A stretch of DNA of 64,000 nucleotides, from the NCBI GenBank assembly GCA_022709755.1, contig JAKLIF010000001.1, forward strand, positions 186,001-250,000, given 5' to 3'. Below are positions 51,839 to 59,055 of this stretch, piece by piece. Made by a program: the position numbers and the translations under genes. Position 1 is the stretch's first letter. Every line of letters starts with the position of its first letter. The notes under the pieces are model-generated. The model saw nothing but the letters and a program-made list of their open reading frames with translations, was not told where the DNA came from and made no database searches. Origin of the DNA: Elusimicrobiota bacterium. Its GTDB lineage: Bacteria > Elusimicrobiota > Elusimicrobia > FEN-1173 > JAKLIF01.

Positions 51839-53493
51839 TCGTCCTTCTCTGAAGATAACACTCGCCTCAAACACATAAAAGCCTCGCTGGAAAGCTCATT
51901 CTCCATTTCTTTCAAAAGCTCGGTCGCGTGCTGCGGATTTTCCTTCAATCGCTTCACCAAGTCAATTAACAACCGTCCATAAAGTTCGTCTCCAAATACA
52001 AAAAATGAAATAGCCCCAATATCAGCGCCAAGCGTTTTCAAACGAGGGGACGTCGCATCAACAATCCCATTATATTCTCGCAAAATTATTACTTGTGACT
52101 GCGGAACTTCCCGCACGAAATAGGAGGAATGCGTGGCGAGAACAGCATATGAACCTGTTATTTCTAACAATTTATCAAGCAACCGAATAAAATCAGTAAT
52201 GAGCGTGGGATGCAAGTGTGTTTCAGGTTCATCGAACAGAAGCATTGTTCCATTTTCAATATGCAGGCATGCTTGAGCCGCGAAGCGTATGAATGTAAGC
52301 TGGCCGCTACTGAGCGGCAATAACTTCCCATTAATGAAACGATAAACGTCGGCCTTGGGGTCCACATTATTAAGTCTTATAAGCCGACTCTCTTCTCCCC
52401 CCATCGGTAGATACGATAAGGGATAGGGAGCATCCGTCCGATTTAATGCAGATGATTTACTTCCGTTACGCAACTGCCTAGGGACAAACAATTCGCTTAA
52501 TGGAACTATTGAGGAAACCGCCTCACAAAATATATCCCACCGATGTTTATCCTTAATTGTCTCTTTTGATCGGGCAAGCTGAGCCAACACCTCACCCAAA
52601 CCCGACTCCCCCTTTCCTTGTCGTATTTGACCAAGGAATATTCGTCGATAGTCAATCCGAGCATTTCCATCAGGAGCTGGAAACGTCGCATGTGTTATGC
52701 CCGGACAACTAACAGCAACCAGCCGCTGGATTAAAGGCCTTTTCCCATCCCAATCCCGTAGTCTTTCATCATCGGATAAAAGTGATCTTGCAAAGTTTGA
52801 CAAAGCCTGACTTTTACCAGCACCATTCTTTCCGATAACAACCGCAATACGTCTAGGGAAACTACCTTTTTCATTAAAACTGAATTCTATTTTATGTTCA
52901 TTCTGAAATGTTAATAGTTGAAATTTTAATTGCAACCTCTTTGAAATGCCGCCAAGGGACTCCTGTTCCAAACCGCTTAAAATAGAACCGGCATTGTAGA
53001 ACGTAAAGAATGCATCAGCATCGCGCATAAAAGCCAAAGCAAATAAATCACTCTTTATTGCATCATAATACCACGGCGGCTGATATCGTGCGCGCCTATA
53101 GGCCACAAGATCGTTCATTGCCAGTAAAAACCTCGTGGCTTCTCTGCTATTCAGGTGACGAACGATATTGCGGTATCCCTGCATATTACGGTGCATACTA
53201 TAAAATCTAGGTATTTCGCTGGCCGATCGTATAATCAAATGTGTTTTATTCAGATATGATGTGATTTCTTCTACAGGACTCTCTTTGCTTCCAGAAAGGG
53301 CTAAACATATATCACCTGAAATCGGTTCCTGGTTAGGAAGCAGGCCCATAATATAATAAGTGAACTTTGTCCTTAAATTAAAGTCATTCCACTTATCCCG
53401 CGTCGGCACAATAATCACAGTCGGAGTTTTATATTGACTCAAATCGTCAGGCAATCTCATGGCAAAATAGATGTTGTATTTTAAACTTTTCAT
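51835..53493 (-). CDS. Defence-type ABC/SMC-like ATPase (PtuA-like) with long N-terminal extension
   Basis: The 552-residue protein has Walker A GKNGAGKS (221-228), signature LSSGQ (394-398), Walker B LLFDEP (418-423) and ATHSS, the OLD/RecF-like set used by PtuA. Residues 1-200 before the P-loop are unusual: most such ATPases place Walker A near the start. AAGGGAACAAT precedes the ATG. It heads the run ATPase, HNH, PD-(D/E)XK, large nuclease. Septu ATPases associate with PtuB and degrade phage nucleic acid; a similar role is inferred. Confidence 0.87.
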   Translation of the reverse strand: MKSLKYNIYFAMRLPDDLSQYKTPTVIIVPTRDKWNDFNLRTKFTYYIMGLLPNQEPISGDICLALSGSKESPVEEITSYLNKTHLIIRSASEIPRFYSMHRNMQGYRNIVRHLNSREATRFLLAMNDLVAYRRARYQPPWYYDAIKSDLFALAFMRDADAFFTFYNAGSILSGLEQESLGGISKRLQLKFQLLTFQNEHKIEFSFNEKGSFPRRIAVVIGKNGAGKSQALSNFARSLLSDDERLRDWDGKRPLIQRLVAVSCPGITHATFPAPDGNARIDYRRIFLGQIRQGKGESGLGEVLAQLARSKETIKDKHRWDIFCEAVSSIVPLSELFVPRQLRNGSKSSALNRTDAPYPLSYLPMGGEESRLIRLNNVDPKADVYRFINGKLLPLSSGQLTFIRFAAQACLHIENGTMLLFDEPETHLHPTLITDFIRLLDKLLEITGSYAVLATHSSYFVREVPQSQVIILREYNGIVDATSPRLKTLGADIGAISFFVFGDELYGRLLIDLVKRLKENPQHATELLKEMENELSSEAFMCLRRVLSSEKDE

Positions 53494-53608
53494 ATTGTTC
53501 CCTTATTCCACCTTAAGATTTGGACAGTCATTAGCCTTATTTTTGTCCCAATTTCACAATTATTGCGCTTATTCCCCTATTTATTCAGATCTTCTGAAAT
53601 CCATGATT

Positions 53609-53627
53609 CACATTAAGCCATAATGTG
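53609..53627. promoter_or_regulatory. Inverted repeat upstream of the ATPase operon
   Basis: CACATTA-AGCCA-TAATGTG is a perfect 7-bp inverted repeat in the 222-base space between the TIR gene and the ATPase gene. It could be an operator. The rest of this AT-rich gap holds no gene; a clear promoter could not be fixed. Confidence 0.35.
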
Positions 53628-53715
53628 TCAGATTGCCGTCGATGTTTAGCCTTGTCCAGAAATTAATTGGGGCTCGCCACATCCGAAACCTGCCTTTAAA
53701 GAAGTAATATTAAGG

Positions 53716-55125
53716 TTAACACTTTTTTAATTTTCTCAGCTTCTTGACGAGTATTGTGGAGATATTCTCAATACCCCTCGACAGTGGCATATATCCAATA
53801 GTGGTAGGTAAACCTGGAAGTTCAGTATTATCAACTTTGATCGGTAAGATGTATTCATTCCCTTTTTCTTTAATCATGCGTTCCTGTGCGCTGCGGCGCT
53901 CGTGGACTGTCCAAGCATGTTTATTGTATTCGTCTGATATGAAGATCACACATAACCGTGCTCGCTTGCTGTATATTTCATGAAAAAATTCAGCCAAATC
54001 TTTGCCCCAAAGATCTTCCTCATAAAAATCATCATAAAACACAGAGAAACCGGCTTCGCGAACTTTAATGGATAGAGTCTCCGCACTCGAACGTTCTGTC
54101 CCGGCGAAGGAAACTGCGACATCAAATTGAGTGGGCATAGGACTCGGTGAATAAGTTGCGTGGTTGGTAGCGACACCTGGGGATTGTGCGGCAATATCAC
54201 TAGAACGTCCAGGAGGAATACCAGGACTCTTCACCGGAGACAGTGTTGCGGGCAAAATGCGCCTATTAATGTCCAAGTCACGACGCACGCTGGATTCCCG
54301 AAAAGGCAAGAACCCCAATCCCACCTTCTCCATCTGAGCCTGAGAGACCAAGAGGTCCCGAACCCCAGCTGAAAAATGATCTTTGTGCGCATCAAACCAG
54401 GCATGCGCCACATGGGCATTACTATTAAAGAAATTAATGACTTTATCTCTTTGCTCCTCGAATTGGATGTGGCGCCAATGACAGGGCTCAAAGTCAAATT
54501 GAGGACATTGGGCAAAAACTCGTATTTTGAGAAATTCAAGGACGCTCTCTAGTTCTGACGACAATAGTGCGTGTTTTGGACGATAATGGATTGTCCATCC
54601 TTTATCCGCCTCCCCGTTTTTAATCCATGTAAATATAAACTGAAACACCTCGTCTTCTACTTGTTTCATGAGTTTCGGGGCAATTGCGCTTGTGTGACCG
54701 TCTCCGCGGTAAGAAGGTCGTTGATCCCCACCTGATGATTTTCCAAAAAAATACCCCCATCCCTCCGGCTGATCAAGGGAGTAACCACAGTTCGCCAAAT
54801 GTCTTTCTCCGTCAATGAGCGTGTTATAAGAAGTTCCAAATACGTCCAAGAGAGAGGCCAATTTGAAATCAGAACTAACCCACCGGGCATAGCATTCTTG
54901 CCTACCAACAAAAGAACATCGACTGCGTGTAAACCCCAGTATGCTGAGAAAATCAGTCAGCTGATATCCGGCCGTTGAAAAGGAATTCGGTGAGGCGTGA
55001 ATACTGAAACCGATATCGTCCTTGCTCCATTGAAGTTTGGCGACTAGAAATTCAACTCCGCCGGATGAACCGCTATCGATGATTTCTGATTTGAGTGATT
55101 GATGTAGGTCTTTCCCGGATAACAT
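53716..55125 (-). CDS. TIR-domain protein with unassigned N-terminal domain
   Basis: In the 469-residue protein, the C-terminal 140 residues are a TIR domain: FDVAVSFAGTERSSAETLS, GFSVFYDDFYEEDLWGKDL, CVIFISDEYNKHAWTVHERR with the Glu expected to be the NAD+-cleaving residue, and PTTIGYMPLSRG. A Pro/Ser-rich linker of about 45 residues separates it from some 280 N-terminal residues that match no family known to me and may be the sensor. Bacterial TIR proteins deplete NAD+ or make signals during phage infection. The ATG with GGAG upstream is preferred over a TTG 15 codons earlier. Confidence 0.88.
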   Translation of the reverse strand: MLSGKDLHQSLKSEIIDSGSSGGVEFLVAKLQWSKDDIGFSIHASPNSFSTAGYQLTDFLSILGFTRSRCSFVGRQECYARWVSSDFKLASLLDVFGTSYNTLIDGERHLANCGYSLDQPEGWGYFFGKSSGGDQRPSYRGDGHTSAIAPKLMKQVEDEVFQFIFTWIKNGEADKGWTIHYRPKHALLSSELESVLEFLKIRVFAQCPQFDFEPCHWRHIQFEEQRDKVINFFNSNAHVAHAWFDAHKDHFSAGVRDLLVSQAQMEKVGLGFLPFRESSVRRDLDINRRILPATLSPVKSPGIPPGRSSDIAAQSPGVATNHATYSPSPMPTQFDVAVSFAGTERSSAETLSIKVREAGFSVFYDDFYEEDLWGKDLAEFFHEIYSKRARLCVIFISDEYNKHAWTVHERRSAQERMIKEKGNEYILPIKVDNTELPGLPTTIGYMPLSRGIENISTILVKKLRKLKKC

Positions 55126-55283
55126 AGGATTTGCAACTCCAATTCCAATCTTTCTTAGTTTTTTACACAACGTTATTTAACGTTTTCATATTGGTCTTGG
55201 CCTTGCCCCGCCTTCTGTGCCACTGCGAGTATAGCGGTCGTATGGCAATCGTGGTGTGGATTCCTATTTTAGCAGGTTTAGAA

Positions 55284-55359
55284 TGGTGTGAATCATGAGG
55301 TGCAAAGATTTCAATCCAATAATTAAGAGGTGCAACTTGGGTGCAAGTTGGAGGTGTAA
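55284..55359. promoter_or_regulatory. Cluster of GAGGTGCAA direct repeats
   Basis: GAGGTGCAA occurs at 55297-55305 and 55327-55335, with variants TGGGTGCAA (55338-55346), GAGGTGTAA (55351-55359) and TGGTGTGAA (55284-55292), all in one orientation. They lie in the 286-base gap between the ImmA and TIR genes and could be regulator sites for the TIR gene or replication iterons. Nothing else is visible in the gap. Confidence 0.45.
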
Positions 55360-55456
55360 ACTGATAGTAATTGGTATAAGTTGATAAAAGGTCTATCGAC
55401 GGAGAGCGTGTGTGAGGTTGAGCAATATTTTAATTAGCTATTCTTTCTTGATTCTG

Positions 55457-56062
55457 TTACGGCGCTTTGTTCTTTTTGAACTCCCAGCACCTTTCAAAGC
55501 AGAGTCTTATTTCGACAACCCTCTCTGTGACATCAAAATCCTTCGCAATCCAGTTTGACACATAACTGCGGATCGTTTCGTCGTTCGTCCGATCGTTCAA
55601 CGCGGGGAACATGGTTAACGTCTGTTGGTATTTTTCGAGCAATGGCTTTTTGGGAACAAGCAATAGCCCAGCGCAATTATTGGCTTCGTTTTCGAAAACC
55701 TGTCTTTCCTTCTCCCCCATGTTTGATACGTAATGAGCGTAGGAATCCATTTCGTTCCGCGGACACTTTTTGATAACTTCGCGATGTAAGAGGATATGTC
55801 CCAGTTCGTGCGCCAAGGTAAACCTAAGCCGTTGCGGGTAGCGCTTGTGGATGTTTCCATCAACGACAATGGTGTCCATGTTGTTCCATGTGAAAGATTC
55901 CAGCCCCGCGACCTCTGCCAGTTCAGGAATCGGCACAATATTTATCCCCAGCTTATTGTCGATGATCATTTCAATGGGGACCGGGAGAACCCGCTCAGTA
56001 TTATGTTCATTGAGGAACTTATCGGCCACCCGCCGTAGCATTTCGTAACTACGCTGCACCAT
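55457..56062 (-). CDS. ImmA/IrrE-family metallopeptidase
   Basis: The 201-residue protein has the zinc motif LAHELGHILLH (H85, E86, H89) and the third ligand region FENEANNCAG. ImmA-type proteases cut their partner repressor to switch on excision or other genes of mobile elements. The upstream gene is an XRE regulator whose stop lies three bases before this ATG, so the two form a pair. GGAG precedes the start. Confidence 0.92.
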   Translation of the reverse strand: MVQRSYEMLRRVADKFLNEHNTERVLPVPIEMIIDNKLGINIVPIPELAEVAGLESFTWNNMDTIVVDGNIHKRYPQRLRFTLAHELGHILLHREVIKKCPRNEMDSYAHYVSNMGEKERQVFENEANNCAGLLLVPKKPLLEKYQQTLTMFPALNDRTNDETIRSYVSNWIAKDFDVTERVVEIRLCFERCWEFKKNKAP

Positions 56063-56064
56063 TT

Positions 56065-56442
56065 TCAAGCTCTCCGAAGTTTTTCCATGAGCAGTTCCAG
56101 ATCCTTCCGAGACAGTTTGCTCTTCCGGAGCGTTCGAAAGAGGACTGGCATCCGCTGCATGACCTCTTTGTCACTCACGATGTCCGGAGGGAAGGCCCCG
56201 TTTTGGGCACAGGCCAAGTCCATAAAGATCTGCCAATCCGGCCCCCCTTGAGCGATTTTCAGGTTCCGCGCGTATTCCTGCAATAACTCTTGATTTTGAG
56301 GGGGCTTGCTCATGCCCCTTTCCAGACGGCTGATGTTCCCAGCGTCATACCCGTATTTTTCGCAGAAACCTCGCAGTGTCATCCCCGCCGCGATTCTCTT
56401 TTCCTTAAAAAACCCTCCAAATGTGCCGTTCCCCTTGTCCAT
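56065..56442 (-). CDS. XRE-family transcriptional repressor
   Basis: The 125-residue protein has an N-terminal helix-turn-helix (KEKRIAAGMTLRGFCEKYGY, then AGNISRLERGMSKPPQN) and a C-terminal helical part. With the ImmA-type peptidase it forms the usual control pair of integrative elements: the repressor is removed by proteolysis on a signal. GGGGGGCAAAA precedes the ATG. A near-palindrome over the -10 of its promoter suggests autorepression. Confidence 0.92.
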   Translation of the reverse strand: MDKGNGTFGGFFKEKRIAAGMTLRGFCEKYGYDAGNISRLERGMSKPPQNQELLQEYARNLKIAQGGPDWQIFMDLACAQNGAFPPDIVSDKEVMQRMPVLFRTLRKSKLSRKDLELLMEKLRRA

Positions 56443-56470
56443 TTTTGCCCCCCAAGTTATGCATGTTCCT

Positions 56471-56489
56471 GTTGTTATTATAATACAAC
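56471..56489. promoter_or_regulatory. Operator-like near-palindrome over the XRE promoter
   Basis: GTTGTTATTATAATACAAC is a near-perfect palindrome that covers the -10 hexamer. It is the natural candidate for binding by the XRE protein. Confidence 0.5.
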
Positions 56490-56505
56490 ACTGGATTTTT
56501 TTCAA
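56477..56505 (-). promoter_or_regulatory. Near-consensus promoter of the XRE-ImmA genes
   Basis: TTGAAA (56500-56505) and TATAAT (56477-56482) are separated by exactly 17 bases on the minus strand. The start point would lie about 30 bases before the XRE ribosome site. Confidence 0.8.
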
Positions 56506-56514
56506 GGGTTTTGT

Positions 56515-56694
56515 ATGCCCATATTTTTTACTTCTCCATATACAGCCGTGACCGAGCCCTTCGACACTAATGAGGACCACATCGCAACCAGGCTGCCCAC
56601 CGGCATACTGATTTCAAGCCGAATCAGACCCATTTATGTTCGTTTGGCTGATGTTCAGGGAAGAGTTTCTACTATCCCACAAGACGTCCACTGA
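56515..56694 (+). CDS. Possible small divergent protein
   Basis: A 59-residue reading frame on the plus strand, MPIFFTSPYTAVTEPFDTNE to RVSTIPQDVH, has AAGGG six bases before its ATG. It starts in the regulatory region of the XRE gene, so it would be divergently transcribed, as small excision or anti-repressor genes often are. No family match; it could be a chance frame. Confidence 0.3.
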   Translation: MPIFFTSPYTAVTEPFDTNEDHIATRLPTGILISSRIRPIYVRLADVQGRVSTIPQDVH

Positions 56695-56703
56695 GACTGT
56701 GGG

Positions 56704-56790
56704 GCCTACAAAGTAGGCACGGCAGGCAATAATTCCGGTGCCACTTGGCGATAATCAAACTTTACAACTCTTTACAACAAAGTTTACGGC
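56704..56790. promoter_or_regulatory. Right-end repeats including candidate integrase arm sites
   Basis: A perfect hairpin GCCTAC-AAA-GTAGGC (56704-56718) is followed by two direct TTTACAAC octamers (56761-56768 and 56771-56778) and a variant GTTTACGG. The octamer also occurs three times beside the integrase stop at the other end. The set is probably the right arm of the attachment site. Confidence 0.45.
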
Positions 56791-56871
56791 TTACCGGTCA
56801 ATATTGGTCTAAATTGGTCACACTGGAGAAATACTGATCGACGGATATGTGTGGTAGGTTTGGCCGTTTTT

Positions 56872-56914
56872 TGGTTTTCAAGACCAGCGCCATAAACCAC
56901 TCGGCCACCTCTCC
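56872..56914. repeat. attR: duplicated 5' half of tRNA-Ser
   Basis: 43 bases are identical to 38098-38140 (anticodon region to 5' end of tRNA-Ser). This is the original tRNA 5' half, now separated from its 3' half by the element. No full tRNA can form here. Confidence 0.85.
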
Positions 56915-57321
56915 TAAGGAGTTGTCACCGCTCTGCGGTGCCGCAGGCCCCAAAAGCTCTGCGATGGGGCCAGCAAAAGAGTTTTTACCCTAAGCGCTGA
57001 GGCGCGTTTTTGCGCCGAACCCCTCGGGGTTTTCGGTTCGTTCGAACCGCCGAGGTCCCTCTAGCGCTATGGCGTTTTATCGCCATTCTTGGACGGAACG
57101 TCCAAGGGAACGCGCGGAAGGGAGGCCCTCCGCGGAACGCGTGTGGGTGCCTCATATTTGACATGCCGCAGGCCCCAAAAGTCATACGTTGGGGCCAATC
57201 ATTAAATCGGTCATCAAACCGTCCCCGCTTATGCGGCGACAGCGAAACAAATCGACGGGGTCGCTCTGGTCACAGATTTTAGCACATTCGCGCGGTATGA
57301 GCTCTGCCGGGACAATCGGGT
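56915..57321. other. Hairpin-dense non-coding stretch, original upstream region of tRNA-Ser
   Basis: No gene is supported in these 407 bases. From 57001 to 57140 many short hairpins follow one another: GGCGCG/GCGCC, AACCCC/GGGGTT, CGGTTCG/CGAACCG, TGGCG/CGCCA, TTGGACG/CGTCCAA and CGCGGA/TCCGCG. A segment with GCCGCAGGCCCCAAAAG and a GGGGCC partner occurs twice (about 56940-56972 and 57165-57197). The tRNA-Ser promoter would once have lain here. The pattern recalls the hairpin array upstream of tRNA-Gln. Confidence 0.5.
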
Positions 57322-59055
57322 TCAGACCTGCCGAGCCAGGAGAGTCTTCGACTTAAAGACAAAGAGATAGGAGTCTTCGCTGATTTGATATCTGACCAGG
57401 AAACGGAAGGGATCGCATATCTTTTCGTATACCGACGGCCCCAAGACTTCTTTCATCTCCTTCACGATATGCTCCGTCGACACCGGTGGATCGGGTTCTT
57501 GGGGATTTTCGAGCGTGATCAGGACGAATAAATACCGGTAGGAATGAGACGACCATGTCATCCTTTCATCCGCCTTCAAGTAATCCGCCATGGTCCGATC
57601 CAATGGATGAATATCGAAATGATCCGCCGTGAGGAGGGCGTCGTGATAGAACGCCTGGGCATCGATATAACAGTTGAGTGAATATCGGAAATTGAAGAAT
57701 TTGAAGTATTTCAAATGTCCCTGGGAATCCATCATGTAGGCCGTCCGAAGGGTCGGGACGGGGTCCGAGCCCCCCTCCTGTCTCACATAATGCATGAACT
57801 GCCCCAGATCCATCACCCAGCGCTTGAAAGGATCTTTCCCGGCGAATGGATTGAGGGTGTGAACCGCTCCCAGCGCGATCAGAAAAACAGCCCCATAAAC
57901 CCTGGCCGAGGACGCCGGGAGGTCCATGATCTTCTTCGCCATCAAGACCAAGAGAAGGATCCCGGAGACCGGCAATAGAATATAGCCGGCGACGTATCCG
58001 ACGACAGTCGCCAGGACAACAAGGAGGACCCCGAAAAAAAACAAGCGGAGCAACCGAACCGCCGACCACTCCCTTTCAGAACCCAACGGGAACATCTTCT
58101 TCTGATACTTCTCATAGACCAGCAGTGCGGCGATGAGGAGATAATACAGATCCGTCCCCATGCTCCATTTCAGAATACCGAGTATCCGCAAGATAATGCC
58201 GGGATAGTCCAAAATCGTTCGCCATTCGACCCGGGCCGGGTCCGCCCACAGTGTCACCGGGTGCACAAGGGCGGGGACCGACCAATAGATCCGATACAAT
58301 TGATCGACCCAAAGGTTTATCTGGTCCGGATTCCACAGCATCAACAAAAACACGAAACACAGATATCCCACGGCGCGGCGACGGTCGTCGGTCATCGCGA
58401 GCCAGATCAACCCCAGAAGGAAGAGATATAAATAGACCGAATAATGGGTCCACGTGGCGACATAGGACAACAAACACAGAACGGCCAAACATGTCTTTTG
58501 TCTCCTCTCTTGATAGATCAGATACACATGGAAAGACCAGACCATCAAGCAGGCCAACGGAAGGTAACCATAATGCGTGCGGGCCATGGAGGGGATGATC
58601 GGCGCTGTCATCACCAAGAGCCCACCCACCAGTCCGATCCATTCTATCCCTGTCTGCCGCCGCACCAGATAATAGGAGGCGAGGCCCAACCCCAAGAAAG
58701 CCCAGACCATGCACATCTTATAGACGAAGATTGTTTTTCCAAAAACGAAGAAACCGATGGCCAGGATCAACGTCGAGAGACTCTTCTTATGCCAAATATC
58801 CCCCTGATGGATCAGCAAGCCCTTGAGACTCTGCCGGATATACCCCACGGGATCGTCATTGTAATGCACATACATGCGCGAGTTCTGAAGGATGCCGTGA
58901 TCGTGGTCAATCACAATTTGCCTGTCGGAAACAGCATATTCGAACTGGAGAAGGACCGCATAGACCACCAGAAACAACAGACACGCCCCGTGAATCAACG
59001 CCGGATTACGGCCGGCGCCCGCAGTTCCGAGGCCGGGGATGGACACCCTCCTCAT
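57322..59055 (-). CDS. Large polytopic membrane protein, GT-C-like
   Basis: The 577-residue protein has about eleven hydrophobic segments followed by a soluble C-terminal part of about 170 residues. DRQIVIDHDHGILQNSRMYV in the first outer loop carries acidic residues where GT-C enzymes bind metal. No family can be fixed. It overlaps its upstream neighbour by 4 bases; the two probably act in one surface-glycan or lipid pathway. Confidence 0.6.
   Translation of the reverse strand: MRRVSIPGLGTAGAGRNPALIHGACLLFLVVYAVLLQFEYAVSDRQIVIDHDHGILQNSRMYVHYNDDPVGYIRQSLKGLLIHQGDIWHKKSLSTLILAIGFFVFGKTIFVYKMCMVWAFLGLGLASYYLVRRQTGIEWIGLVGGLLVMTAPIIPSMARTHYGYLPLACLMVWSFHVYLIYQERRQKTCLAVLCLLSYVATWTHYSVYLYLFLLGLIWLAMTDDRRRAVGYLCFVFLLMLWNPDQINLWVDQLYRIYWSVPALVHPVTLWADPARVEWRTILDYPGIILRILGILKWSMGTDLYYLLIAALLVYEKYQKKMFPLGSEREWSAVRLLRLFFFGVLLVVLATVVGYVAGYILLPVSGILLLVLMAKKIMDLPASSARVYGAVFLIALGAVHTLNPFAGKDPFKRWVMDLGQFMHYVRQEGGSDPVPTLRTAYMMDSQGHLKYFKFFNFRYSLNCYIDAQAFYHDALLTADHFDIHPLDRTMADYLKADERMTWSSHSYRYLFVLITLENPQEPDPPVSTEHIVKEMKEVLGPSVYEKICDPFRFLVRYQISEDSYLFVFKSKTLLARQV

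Larger units (their letters stand above)
38098..56914. mobile_element. Integrated satellite-like element with defence genes
   Basis: The element is bounded by a perfect 43-bp direct repeat of tRNA-Ser sequence (38098-38140 and 56872-56914) and is about 18.8 kb. It carries a tyrosine integrase at the tRNA end, a small winged-helix protein, terminase subunits, a DUF3987 ATPase, an XRE/ImmA regulatory pair at the other end, and nuclease/TIR genes. From about 41 kb rightward it is clearly more AT-rich than the chromosome. No portal, capsid, tail or lysis genes are visible, which favours a phage satellite or reduced prophage over an intact phage. Confidence 0.88.

Noticed and set aside
38098-56914. 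Complete prophage
   Set aside because: No portal, major capsid, protease, tail, lysin or holin gene could be seen in the element.
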